From: Microbispora amethystogenes
Lineage (GTDB): Bacteria > Actinomycetota > Actinomycetes > Streptosporangiales > Streptosporangiaceae
Direction of reading: 5' to 3'
NCBI RefSeq assembly: GCF_016863015.1
Contig: NZ_BOOB01000027.1
Location: 1-64,000, forward strand
DNA: 64,000 nucleotides
Shown in pieces: positions 45,564-54,095 of the stretch; position 1 is the stretch's first letter, and every line of letters begins with the position of its first letter. A model generated the notes under the pieces. It was not told the origin of the DNA and made no database searches. It saw only the letters and a list, made by a program, of their open reading frames with translations. The translations under genes were made by a program, and so were the position numbers.

Positions 45564-46541
45564 TCACAGGAGGACGACGCGGCCGCGCTCGCGCAGCGAC
45601 TCCACGCAGGGGGGTACCTCACCGAGCTTGACCCAGCGCAGGTCGAGCTTCTCCAGCAGGGGCAGCTCCGCCAGCCCGGCGGGCAGCGCGGTGAGGCGGG
45701 TCGCCCGCAGGTCGAGGTGGGTCAGCCGCGTCAGCCGTACGACGGACTCGGGCAGCCGTTCCAGCGGGTTGCCCCGCAGGTCCAGGTGGCGCAGCCCGCG
45801 CAGCCCCCCGATCGACTCGGGCAGCACGGTGAGGCGGTTGTTCCTGAGGTGCAGCTCGCGCAGCCCGGCCAGGCGGCCGATCGTCTCCGGCAGCTCGGTG
45901 AGCCGGTTGTCCTGCACGCGCAACTCGTGCAGGGCCGCCATGCCGCCGATCGACGCGGGCAGCGCCGTAAGCCGGTTCTCGGCGACGCTGAGATAACCGA
46001 GGCGGTCGAGCCGTCCGAGCGAGGCGGGCACCGTCGTGAGCCCGTTGTCGCCCAGGTAGAGGTAGTCGGTCAGACCGGGGAGATCCCCGATCTCCGCCGG
46101 CACCTCCCGGAGCCGGTTGTGCGCCAGGTCGAGCATGCGCAACGCGCCCATACGGGCCAGGCCGGGAGGCAGATCGGTGATCTCGTTCTCGGCGAGGACG
46201 AGCGTCCGCAGCCGGCTCAGCCGCCACAGCGCGGCGGGCACCGAGGTCAGCGCGTTGCGTCCGAGGCCGAGGTGTTCGAGGGCGGTCAGCTCTCCCAGCT
46301 CCGGCGGGACGGCCGTGAGCCGGTTGCCGTAGAGCGACAGGACGCGCAGGCGTTCCAGCCGCGCGACCCATCCGGGCAGCGACGTGAGCGCGTTCCCGTC
46401 GAGGTCGATGTGCTCGATCGTCTCCGCGCCCCGGACGGCGGCGGGAAGCGACGACAGCCCGGCGTCCGGCGCCACCAGGGCGACCGGGACGTCGCCGGCG
46501 ACTCTCACGGCGTCCTCGGGGAGCCGGCTGGGTTCGGGCAC
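45564..46541 (-). CDS. leucine-rich repeat protein
   Basis: 325 aa, no signal peptide. About eleven 23-residue repeats of the kind LTALPASIGGMAALHELRVQ DN, with consensus LxxLPxxIGxLxxLxxLxLxxN, run from residue 35 to the end. It forms an open solenoid suited to protein binding. TAGGGT lies six nt before the GTG at 46541 (leaderless). The 3' end is 22 nt from the convergent TetR gene. Partners are unknown. Confidence 0.88.
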   Translation of the reverse strand: MPEPSRLPEDAVRVAGDVPVALVAPDAGLSSLPAAVRGAETIEHIDLDGNALTSLPGWVARLERLRVLSLYGNRLTAVPPELGELTALEHLGLGRNALTSVPAALWRLSRLRTLVLAENEITDLPPGLARMGALRMLDLAHNRLREVPAEIGDLPGLTDYLYLGDNGLTTVPASLGRLDRLGYLSVAENRLTALPASIGGMAALHELRVQDNRLTELPETIGRLAGLRELHLRNNRLTVLPESIGGLRGLRHLDLRGNPLERLPESVVRLTRLTHLDLRATRLTALPAGLAELPLLEKLDLRWVKLGEVPPCVESLRERGRVVLL

Positions 46542-46732
46542 GCGCCGACCCTATCGGCGCGAGGGCCGGTGAACGTTTCATCGGGTCGCGGAGGCCCAGG
46601 TGAGGGGTGGCGGGGAACGATCGCGCTGGTCCGGTGGCCCATCCTGCCGAACCGGTTCAGTTGAGGCGGATCCGCGCGGCGGCCCCGCCGGTCCGTCTCC
46701 TGTACGGTGCCGGGCCGCGCCGCCTATGGTGC

Positions 46733-46746
46733 CGGAGGCGCTCCCA
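46733..46746 (+). promoter_or_regulatory. possible LacI-type operator upstream of the mannanase gene
   Basis: CGGAGGCGCTCCCA matches the cellobiose-regulator box TGGGAGCGCTCCCA at 11 of 14 positions, with the right half exact. It lies 30 nt before the mannanase start. A single imperfect site is weak evidence. Confidence 0.35.
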
Positions 46747-46776
46747 ACGGCGTCGCTCCCCCACCCGAGGTACAGA

Positions 46777-48204
46777 ATGAAAACACGTCTCATCGCCGTG
46801 GGCGCGGCACTGCTCGCCCTCCTGCTGTCGGTGGTCGCGATGAACCAGACCGCGCAGGCCGCGACCGGCCTCCACGTCAGCGGCACGAAGATCGTCGAAG
46901 CCAACGGGAACAACTTCGTGATGCGCGGCACCAGCCACGCGCACACCTGGTACGCGAGCCAGACGAGCTCGTTCGCGAACATCAAGTCGCTGGGCGCGAA
47001 CACCGTGCGCGTCGTGCTGAGCGGCGGCCGCTGGACGGCCAACACGGCGAGCGACGTCGCCAACGTCATCTCGCTGTGCAAGCAGAACCGGTTAATCTGC
47101 GTGCTGGAGAACCACGACACCACCGGGTACGCCGAGCAGGGCGGGGCGTACACGCTCGACCAGGCCGTCGACTACTGGGTCGGCCTGAAGAGCGTGCTGA
47201 CCGGCCAGGAGAACTACGTCGTCATCAACATCGGCAACGAGCCGTACGGCAACAACAACCCGTCCGCCTGGACCACCGCGACCAAGAACGCGATCGTCCG
47301 GATGCGCGCCGCCGGCTTCCAGCACATGCTCATGGTGGACGCGCCGAACTGGGGCCAGGACTGGCAGTTCGTCATGCGTGACAACGCCGCCTCGGTCTTC
47401 GCGAGCGACACCCAGAAGAACACCGTCTTCTCGATCCACATGTACGGCGTCTTCGACACCGCGGCCGAGATCACGAGCTACCTGCAGGCGTTCCAGACCG
47501 CGGGCCTTCCGCTGGTCATCGGCGAGTTCGGCAACATGCACTCCGACGGCGACCCGGACGAGGACACGATCATGTCCCAGGCCCAGTCGCGGGGCGTCGG
47601 CTACCTCGGCTGGTCGTGGAGCGGCAACGGCGGCGGCGTCGAGTACCTGGACCAGGTCACGAACTTCAACGTCAACCAGCTCACCTCGTGGGGCCAGCGG
47701 CTGTTCAACGGCGCGAACGGCATCAAGCCGACCGCCAAGGAGGCCACGATCTACAGCGGCCAGCCGCCGGTGAGCCCGTCGGCCAGCCCGTCCGGCTCGC
47801 CCAGCACGTCGCCCAGCGCGTCTCCGAGCCCGCCCCGCAGCCCGTCCGCGTCCCCGAGTGCGTCTCCCAGCGCGTCTCCGAGCGCGTCGCCCAGCGGCAA
47901 CGGCCGGGGCTGCTCGGCGACCTACCAGGTCACGAACCAGTGGGGCGGCGGCTTCCAGGCCGAGGTCACCGTCAAGGCCGGTTCCGGCGCGATCTCGGGC
48001 TGGACCGTCACCTGGACGTACGCCAACGGCCAGACGGTCACCCAGGCGTGGAACGCCACGCTGACGTCGAGCGGCTCGTCGGTCACGGCGAAGAACGTGA
48101 GCTACAACGGCGGCCTCGGCGCCGGAGCGTCCACGTCGTTCGGCTTCCTCGGCTCCTGGAACGGCGCCAACCCGGTGCCCGCGGTGAGCTGCACCGCGAG
48201 CTGA
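46777..48204 (+). CDS. secreted GH5 endo-beta-1,4-mannanase with CBM2
   Basis: 475 aa. A signal peptide (MKTRLIAVGAALLALLLSVV, cleaved after AQA) is followed by a GH5 catalytic domain (about 35-325; GLHVSGTKIVEANGNNFVMR at its start, acid/base Glu in INIGNEPYGN, nucleophile Glu in LVIGEFGN). A Ser/Pro linker (about 331-374) and a C-terminal family 2 carbohydrate-binding module (CSATYQVTNQWGGGF to PAVSCTAS, with paired Cys and surface Trp) complete it. It resembles subfamily GH5_8 mannanases. CGAGGTACAG precedes the ATG. It is probably induced by plant mannan or cello-oligosaccharide. Confidence 0.94.
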   Translation: MKTRLIAVGAALLALLLSVVAMNQTAQAATGLHVSGTKIVEANGNNFVMRGTSHAHTWYASQTSSFANIKSLGANTVRVVLSGGRWTANTASDVANVISLCKQNRLICVLENHDTTGYAEQGGAYTLDQAVDYWVGLKSVLTGQENYVVINIGNEPYGNNNPSAWTTATKNAIVRMRAAGFQHMLMVDAPNWGQDWQFVMRDNAASVFASDTQKNTVFSIHMYGVFDTAAEITSYLQAFQTAGLPLVIGEFGNMHSDGDPDEDTIMSQAQSRGVGYLGWSWSGNGGGVEYLDQVTNFNVNQLTSWGQRLFNGANGIKPTAKEATIYSGQPPVSPSASPSGSPSTSPSASPSPPRSPSASPSASPSASPSASPSGNGRGCSATYQVTNQWGGGFQAEVTVKAGSGAISGWTVTWTYANGQTVTQAWNATLTSSGSSVTAKNVSYNGGLGAGASTSFGFLGSWNGANPVPAVSCTAS

Positions 48205-48226
48205 GACACCGCGATCCCCAATACAC

Positions 48227-48253
48227 GGCCGGGCGCGCGCACCGCGCCCGGCC
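48227..48253 (+). terminator. terminator of the mannanase gene
   Basis: GGCCGGGCGCG (48227-48237) pairs with CGCGCCCGGCC (48243-48253) around CGCAC, 22 nt after the mannanase stop and between convergent genes. Confidence 0.8.
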
Positions 48254-48306
48254 CTCGGCCGTACAGGCCGTACGGGTCGTGCGGGTCGTGAGGAAAGGCC
48301 GGTGAT

Positions 48307-48882
48307 TCAGTTGAGCGTCGGGTCGTCCGGGAACGTGGCGACCAGGGCGAGATCGCCCTTCTGCCGGCGCAGCACGGTGCGCCACAACGCGGAGGGGTCG
48401 GGATCGAAGGTGTCCCCCTGCTCCGAGTCGACGACGTACCAGGCGCCCTCCTTCAGCTCGTTCTCCAGTTGCCCCGCCGTCCAGCCCGCGTAGCCCGCGA
48501 AGATCCGCATCTGGGAGATCTCCCCCGCCAGGATCTCCGGGGGCGCGTCGAGGTCGACCGTGCCGAGGCGCGACACCGCGGCCCTGCCCTGCAGCCGGCG
48601 CCAGCCCAGCGGCTCCTCCCCGCTCAGCACGACGGCGAGCGCGAGCGCGCTGTCCGTCTGCACCGGACCTCCCTCGAACAGCACCGGAGGACCGGTGACC
48701 AGAGGGTCCCACGAGGGCAGGACCTGGGTCACCGCGATCTCGCTGGGCCGGTTGAGCACCACGCCCAGGGTGCCGCCGTCCTCGTCGTGCTCCAGGACGA
48801 GCACGACGCTACGCCGGAAGTTGGGGTCGTCGAGCAGTGGCGTCGCCACAAGCAAACCGCCGACGTAGATCGCCTCCGCCAT
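48307..48882 (-). CDS. YqgE/AlgH family protein
   Basis: 191 aa. The block GGLLVATPLLDDPNFRRSVV, then VLVLEHDEDGGTLGVVLNRP and FEGGPVQTDSALALAVV, identifies the YqgE/AlgH fold. The ATG at 48882 matches family N-termini; ATGs at 48891 and 48894 would add a few residues. Function is unknown, though some members affect gene expression or cell-surface products. Confidence 0.92.
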   Translation of the reverse strand: MAEAIYVGGLLVATPLLDDPNFRRSVVLVLEHDEDGGTLGVVLNRPSEIAVTQVLPSWDPLVTGPPVLFEGGPVQTDSALALAVVLSGEEPLGWRRLQGRAAVSRLGTVDLDAPPEILAGEISQMRIFAGYAGWTAGQLENELKEGAWYVVDSEQGDTFDPDPSALWRTVLRRQKGDLALVATFPDDPTLN

Positions 48883-48989
48883 ACATCCCATCATGAGGGA
48901 GGAATGCGAATTCGTGTACGTCGCCCCCGGTTTGCCCGCGGCAGGTGACCCACCGCGACCGGAGCGTCGCCGTCGGTGCCAGGCGCCGG

Positions 48990-50399
48990 TCAGGCCTCCG
49001 TGAAGCCGCGCGGCCTGCCCCCGGCCGACTCCCGTACGGCGGCCGCCACCGCGTTGGCCACGTCGGGGTGGAAGACGCTGGGGATGATGTAGTTGGGCCC
49101 GAGCTCCTCGGGGCTCACCACCGCGGCCAGCGCGCGGGCCGCGGCGAGCAGCATCTCCGGGGTCACGCCGTCCGCCTGCGCGTCGAGCAGCCCGCGGAAC
49201 ACGCCCGGGAACGCCAGCACGTTGTTGATCTGGTTGGGGTAGTCGGACCGGCCGGTCGCCACGACCGCCGCGTGCTCGCGGGCGTCGTCCGGGGAGACCT
49301 CGGGCTCGGGGTTGGCCAGCGCGAACACCACCGCGTCCCGCGCCATCGCCGCGACGTCGTCCCCGGTGAGGATCCCGGGGGCGGAGACGCCGATGAAGAC
49401 GTCGGCGCCCTTGACCGCGCCGCGCAGGTCGCCGCCGTACCCGTCGGCGTTGGTGTGCTCGGCGATCCACCGGAGCGAGTCGTCGAGGTCGTCGCGCCCG
49501 AGGTGGACCGCGCCCCGGTAGTCGCAGACCACGACGTTGCGCGCTCCGGCGGCCAGCAGCAGGCGCAGCACCGCGGTGCCCGCCGCGCCCGCCCCGGCCA
49601 TCGCGATCCGCACCTCGGAGATCTCCTTGCGGACCACCTTCAGCGCGTTCGTCAGCGCGGCGAGCACGCAGATGGCGGTGCCGTGCTGGTCGTCGTGGAA
49701 GACCGGGATGTCGAGCAGTTCGCGCAGCCGCCGCTCGACCTCGAAACAGCGCGGCGCGGAGATGTCCTCCAGGTTGATGCCACCGAAGCCCGGCGCGATG
49801 GCCCGCACGGCCGCGACGATCTCGTCCACGTCCTGGGTGTCGAGGCAGATGGGCCAGGCGTCGATGCCGGCGAACCGTTTGAACAGGGCGGCCTTGCCCT
49901 CCATCACCGGCAGCGCGGCGGCGGGGCCGATGTTGCCGAGCCCGAGGACGGCGGAGCCGTCGGTGACGACCGCGACCGAGTTGCGCTTGATGGTGAGGCG
50001 GCGGGCGTCCTCCGGATTGCGCGCGATCGCCAGGCTGACCCGCGCCACACCGGGGGTGTAGGCCATCGACAGCTCGTCGCGGTTGCGCAGGGGGACCTTC
50101 GACTGCATCTCGATCTTGCCGCCGAGGTGCATGAGGAAGGTGCGGTCGGAGACCTTGTGGATGGCCACGTCCTCGACCGCGCCGAGGCTGTCCACGATCG
50201 CCTGGACGTGGTCGGCGTCCTTGGCCGCGCACGTCACGTCGATGCGGAGCTTCTCGTGCCCGGCGTTGGTCACGTCGAGGGCGGTCACCACGCCGCCCGC
50301 GTTCTCCACCGCGTGGGTCAGCAGGCTGACGGCCTTGCCCCCCGCGGGCACCTCGAGGCGCACAGTGATCGAGTAGGAAACGCTGGGCACGGTGGCCAC
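48990..50399 (-). CDS. NAD-dependent malic enzyme with N-terminal ACT domain
   Basis: 469 aa. The ACT regulatory domain (about 8-85) is followed by the malic enzyme: catalytic Tyr in [12 protein letters not shown], Lys in [20 protein letters not shown], metal-binding [12 protein letters not shown] and [12 protein letters not shown], then Rossmann [10 protein letters not shown] and [15 protein letters not shown], and [12 protein letters not shown] near the end. It oxidatively decarboxylates malate to pyruvate. AAAGGAGC precedes the GTG start. The ACT domain suggests amino-acid control. Confidence 0.95.
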   Translation of the reverse strand: MATVPSVSYSITVRLEVPAGGKAVSLLTHAVENAGGVVTALDVTNAGHEKLRIDVTCAAKDADHVQAIVDSLGAVEDVAIHKVSDRTFLMHLGGKIEMQSKVPLRNRDELSMAYTPGVARVSLAIARNPEDARRLTIKRNSVAVVTDGSAVLGLGNIGPAAALPVMEGKAALFKRFAGIDAWPICLDTQDVDEIVAAVRAIAPGFGGINLEDISAPRCFEVERRLRELLDIPVFHDDQHGTAICVLAALTNALKVVRKEISEVRIAMAGAGAAGTAVLRLLLAAGARNVVVCDYRGAVHLGRDDLDDSLRWIAEHTNADGYGGDLRGAVKGADVFIGVSAPGILTGDDVAAMARDAVVFALANPEPEVSPDDAREHAAVVATGRSDYPNQINNVLAFPGVFRGLLDAQADGVTPEMLLAAARALAAVVSPEELGPNYIIPSVFHPDVANAVAAAVRESAGGRPRGFTEA

Positions 50400-50646
50400 G
50401 TCTATCCGCTCCTTTGCGGGGTGGTGCCTGGCCGCGCCCGCCCGGCTGCTCGCGTACGCGCGGCCTCCGCGTGGCGGTCACGCTCTCGCACCCCGGCGTG
50501 GGCGGCACATGAGTGTTTCCATCGTGCCATCTCCGGCCGGGTGTTTCAGCCCACGGCCAGAGCGCCGCTCGGCGCCGCCTCAAGTCCGCACGCGGCGAGA
50601 ACGGGACGGCGCCGTGACGCCGTCCCGCCGGGCTCCGGAACGGCTC

Positions 50647-51567
50647 TCAGAACAGGGCGTTGGCGAGGGCCCTGCGCGACCGTACGACCGAGGGGTCGTC
50701 GGCGGGCAGCGCGTCGAACAGCCCGAGCAGGTGCACCCGGACCCGGTCCCTGTCGCCGCCGCGCGTGCGCCGCACGAGCCCGATGAGCCGGTCGTACGCC
50801 TCGTCCACCCGCCCGCTCACCATTTCGAGGTCGGCGGCCTGGAGCTGCAGGTCGATGTCGTCGGAGGCGTCCACGGCCCGCCGGAGCACGTCGGCCTCGT
50901 CGAGGTCCTGCGTGCGGCGCAGCAGGCCGACCCCGGCGAGCCCGATCTTCGCACCCTCGTCCGAGGGCGACCTGGCCAGCAGGCGCTGGTAGGCGGCGGC
51001 CGCCGCGTCCAGGTCGCCCTTCTCCACGGCCTGCTCCGCCGCCAGAAGCTCGGGGTCGACCGGCGGCTCGTCCGCCGCGTCCGCGTCCGCGGGCGCGCCC
51101 GCCTCGACGCCGAGCTGCTCGAACACCTGCGAGAGCGCCTGCCGGAGCTGCGCCTCCGGGAGCGGACCCTCGAACAGGGGCATGAGCTGCCCCTGGAAGG
51201 CCAGGTAGACGGTGGGCACCGCGCGCATCCGCAGGGCCTGGGCGAGCTGCGGCTCGGCCTCCACGTCGACGCGGGCCAGCAGCCACGCGCCCGCCGCCTC
51301 GGCGGCCAGCTTGTCCATCACCCCGCTGAACTGCTGGACCTGCTCGGCCCGGCGCATCGTCGCCTCGACGATCACGGGCACGCTCAGCGAGCGCTCCACC
51401 ACATCGGCGTTGAAGGTGGCCGAGGTCACCTCGATGACGGCCGCCGAGGAGGCGGCTCCGGACGGTCCGGCGGCCTCACGCCGCGCCTGGGCGTCGAGTG
51501 CCTGCTTGCGCGCGCCGAGGTCCACGGCGCCGTAGAGCGATCCAGGTCGAGAGAACTCCGCTGCCAT
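50647..51567 (-). CDS. thioredoxin-fold/TPR protein, CnoX (YbbN)-like
   Basis: 306 aa. A thioredoxin-like domain (about 40-160; VIEVTSATFNADVVERSLSV, then RAVPTVYLAFQGQ with the cis-Pro) precedes TPR repeats (about 170-300). The usual WCxxC is replaced by VEATMRRAEQ, so there are no redox cysteines, as in chaperone-like members that hand proteins to GroEL. The ATG at 51567 follows GGGGGT. It is soluble and cytoplasmic. Confidence 0.85.
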   Translation of the reverse strand: MAAEFSRPGSLYGAVDLGARKQALDAQARREAAGPSGAASSAAVIEVTSATFNADVVERSLSVPVIVEATMRRAEQVQQFSGVMDKLAAEAAGAWLLARVDVEAEPQLAQALRMRAVPTVYLAFQGQLMPLFEGPLPEAQLRQALSQVFEQLGVEAGAPADADAADEPPVDPELLAAEQAVEKGDLDAAAAAYQRLLARSPSDEGAKIGLAGVGLLRRTQDLDEADVLRRAVDASDDIDLQLQAADLEMVSGRVDEAYDRLIGLVRRTRGGDRDRVRVHLLGLFDALPADDPSVVRSRRALANALF

Positions 51568-51694
51568 ACCCCCAATCCTGCCGTACTCTTCCGCGTGATC
51601 CGTGCCATCCCCGCCGCCTTCCTCGCGATCGGGTGGACCCGGCGCCCGCCATAGGGTGAACGGCGCACGACCGCCGCATCGGAGGGAGCAGGAA

Positions 51695-52201
51695 ATGGCA
51701 GTGGAACGCATCGGCCCGCCGAGCATCGCCGGCGAGCGGGAGATGCTGCGCGCGTTCCTCGACTACCACAGGGCCACGCTCGCGCTGAAGTGCGAGGGCC
51801 TGTCCGACGAGGAGCTGCGCCGCAGGTCGATGCCGCCTTCGACGCTCTCGCTGCTCGGCCTGGTCAGGCACATGGCGGAGGTCGAGCGCGCGTGGTTCCG
51901 CCGGGTGATCGGCGGGGAGGACGTGCCGCTCGTCTGGTCGGAGGAAGGCGACTACCAGGCGGCGTACGACGCGAGCGGGTCCACCGGCGCGGAGGCGTTC
52001 GCCGCCTGGCAGGCGGAGGTCGAGCACTCCCGCCGGATCGAGCGGGCGGCCGAGTCGCTCGACGTCACCGCCTACCAGCCCCGGTGGGGCGAGGAGGTGT
52101 CGCTGCGGCTGGTGATGCTGCACATGATGCACGAGTACGCCCGGCACAACGGCCACGCCGACTTCCTGCGCGAGGGCGTCGACGGGACCGTGGGCGTCTG
52201 A
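51695..52201 (+). CDS. DinB-family (DUF664) protein
   Basis: 168 aa, four-helix bundle. Conserved His residues of DinB-like metal sites occur in LLGLVRHMAEVERAWFRRV and HMMHEYARHNGHADFLRE. Family members include mycothiol- or bacillithiol-dependent enzymes of thiol metabolism. GGAGGGAGCAGGAA precedes the ATG at 51695. It is convergent with the mutase gene. Confidence 0.9.
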   Translation: MAVERIGPPSIAGEREMLRAFLDYHRATLALKCEGLSDEELRRRSMPPSTLSLLGLVRHMAEVERAWFRRVIGGEDVPLVWSEEGDYQAAYDASGSTGAEAFAAWQAEVEHSRRIERAAESLDVTAYQPRWGEEVSLRLVMLHMMHEYARHNGHADFLREGVDGTVGV

Positions 52202-52236
52202 GACCGGGCCGCCGCACTCAGGCGGGCCGGAAGCGT

Positions 52237-53907
52237 CTAGAAGGCGGCGGGCTCGGAGTAGGTGCCCCACTCCTCGCGCAGAACGTCGCAGATCTCGCCC
52301 AGGGTGGCCTCGGCCCTGGCCGCCTCCAGCATCGGCACGATCATGTTCTCGGTCGTCCTCGACGCGCTCCGCAGGGCGGCCAGCGCCGTGTCCACCGCCT
52401 TCCGGTCGCGCGCCGCGCGCCGCTCGGCGAGCACCCGGCGCTGCTCGGCCTCGACCTCGTGGCTGATCCGGAGGATCTCCAGCGGCTCCTCCACCGTCGA
52501 GGTGTGGCAGTTGACGCCGACGATCCGCTTGTCACCCTTCTCCAGCTTGCGCTGGTAGTCGAAGGCCGACTCGGCGATCTCCGACATGAACCAGCCGTCC
52601 TCGATGCCCCGCAGGATGCCGGCGGTCATCGTGCCGCCGCCGCCCATCTCGCGGATCCTGGCGAAGATCTCCTCCGCCTCGGCCTCCAGCCGGTCGGTCA
52701 GGGCCTCCACGTACCAGGATCCGCCGAGCGGGTCGACCACGTTGACGACCTCGGTCTCCTCCATGATCACCTGCTGGGTGCGCAGCGCGATCTCGGCGGC
52801 CTTCTCCGACGGCAGCGCGAGCACCTCGTCCAGCGCGTTGGTGTGCAGCGAGTTGGTGCCGCCGAGCACGGCCGCCAGCGCCTCGACGGCGGTACGCACG
52901 ATGTTGTTGTCCGGCTGCTGCGCGGTCAGCGACACCCCGGCCGTCTGGGTGTGGAAACGCAGCCACTGCGCCTTCTCCGTACGGGCGCCGTACACGTCGC
53001 GCATCCAGCGGGCCCAGATGCGGCGCGCCGCGCGGAACTTGGCGATCTCCTCGAAGAAGTCGATGTGCGCGTCGAAGAAGAACGAGAGCCCCGGGGCGAA
53101 GACGTCCACGTCGAGTCCGCGCGACAGGCCGAGCTCGACGTAGCCGAACCCGTCGGCGAGCGTGAAGGCCAGCTCCTGCGCGGCCGTGGACCCGGCCTCG
53201 CGGATGTGGTAGCCCGACACCGACAGCGGCTTGTACGCGGGGATCTCGGCGGCGCAGAACTCCATGAGGTCGCCGATCAGCCGCAGATGCGGCTCCGGGG
53301 CGAACAGCCACTCCTTCTGCGCGATGTACTCCTTGAAGATGTCCGTCTGGAGCGTGCCGTTGAGCTTCCCCACCGGCACACCCTGCCGCTCGGCCGCGAC
53401 CACGTACATGCAGAAGATCGGCACGGCCGGCCCGCTGATGGTCATCGACGTGGTCACGTCGCCGAGCGGGATGCCGTCGAACAGCAGGTCCATGTCGAGG
53501 GCGGAGTCGACCGCGACGCCGCAGTGGCCCACCTCGCCGAGCGAGCGCGGGTCGTCGGAGTCGCGGCCCATCAGCGTCGGCATGTCGAACGCCACCGACA
53601 GGCCGCCGCCCCCGGCGCCGAGGATCATCTTGTAACGCTCGTTGGTCTGCCGGGCGTTGCCGAACCCGGCGAACTGCCGGATCGTCCAGGGACGGCCGCG
53701 GTAGCCGGTGGCGTACAGGCCGCGGGTGAAGGGGAACTCCCCCGGCCAGCCGATGCGCCCGAACCTGGGGTCCGCGCCGGGCGGGCCGTAGACGGGGTCC
53801 ACCTCCAAGCCCGACAGGGTCCGGAACTCGCGGTCGCGCTTGAAGGCGGCGTCGTACCGCGCCTGCCAGCGGGCCCGGCCCGCCTCGATCGGCTCATCCG
53901 GCTGCAT
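52237..53907 (-). CDS. icmA: B12-dependent acyl-CoA mutase large subunit, IcmA-like
   Basis: 556 aa, TIM-barrel only; the B12-binding DxHxxG domain is absent, so a small subunit from elsewhere is needed. The substrate-site residues are Phe79 ([10 protein letters not shown]) and Gln197 (KEYIAQKEW), matching the Phe/Gln pair of isobutyryl-CoA mutase rather than the Tyr/Arg pair of methylmalonyl-CoA mutase. It would interconvert butyryl- and isobutyryl-CoA. GGGGAGGACGC precedes the ATG. MeaB, the mutase chaperone, and methylmalonyl-CoA epimerase are encoded further on. Confidence 0.92.
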   Translation of the reverse strand: MQPDEPIEAGRARWQARYDAAFKRDREFRTLSGLEVDPVYGPPGADPRFGRIGWPGEFPFTRGLYATGYRGRPWTIRQFAGFGNARQTNERYKMILGAGGGGLSVAFDMPTLMGRDSDDPRSLGEVGHCGVAVDSALDMDLLFDGIPLGDVTTSMTISGPAVPIFCMYVVAAERQGVPVGKLNGTLQTDIFKEYIAQKEWLFAPEPHLRLIGDLMEFCAAEIPAYKPLSVSGYHIREAGSTAAQELAFTLADGFGYVELGLSRGLDVDVFAPGLSFFFDAHIDFFEEIAKFRAARRIWARWMRDVYGARTEKAQWLRFHTQTAGVSLTAQQPDNNIVRTAVEALAAVLGGTNSLHTNALDEVLALPSEKAAEIALRTQQVIMEETEVVNVVDPLGGSWYVEALTDRLEAEAEEIFARIREMGGGGTMTAGILRGIEDGWFMSEIAESAFDYQRKLEKGDKRIVGVNCHTSTVEEPLEILRISHEVEAEQRRVLAERRAARDRKAVDTALAALRSASRTTENMIVPMLEAARAEATLGEICDVLREEWGTYSEPAAF

Positions 53908-54032
53908 GCGTCCTCCCCGGTCGTGACTCCTCTCCGAATACTAGGACGTCCTAGTAATCTCGGCCACCATCGTCTGACTCCCCGGTTCCGCCAAGGTCAC
54001 GTCACACGTTGGTCGCGAAATCCAACAGGTCT

Positions 54033-54063
54033 TTGACAGCGCGCGGAAATCTTCAAATATGGT
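54033..54063 (+). promoter_or_regulatory. promoter of the subtilase gene
   Basis: TTGACA at 54033-54038 and TATGGT at 54058-54063 are 19 nt apart (AATATG at 54056 would give 17). GGAGG follows at 54086 before the GTG start. Confidence 0.5.
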
Positions 54064-54095
54064 CACCGCCCTTGAAGGTCCACACGGAGGTGGAT

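Noticed and set aside
47767-47898. Repeat array near the mannanase 3' end
   Set aside because: It is the Ser/Pro linker between catalytic domain and CBM2, a normal feature of secreted glycosidases, not a separate element.
51790-54036. Open frame of about 750 codons antisense to the mutase gene
   Set aside because: Shadow of a strongly conserved enzyme; no start signal or domain.
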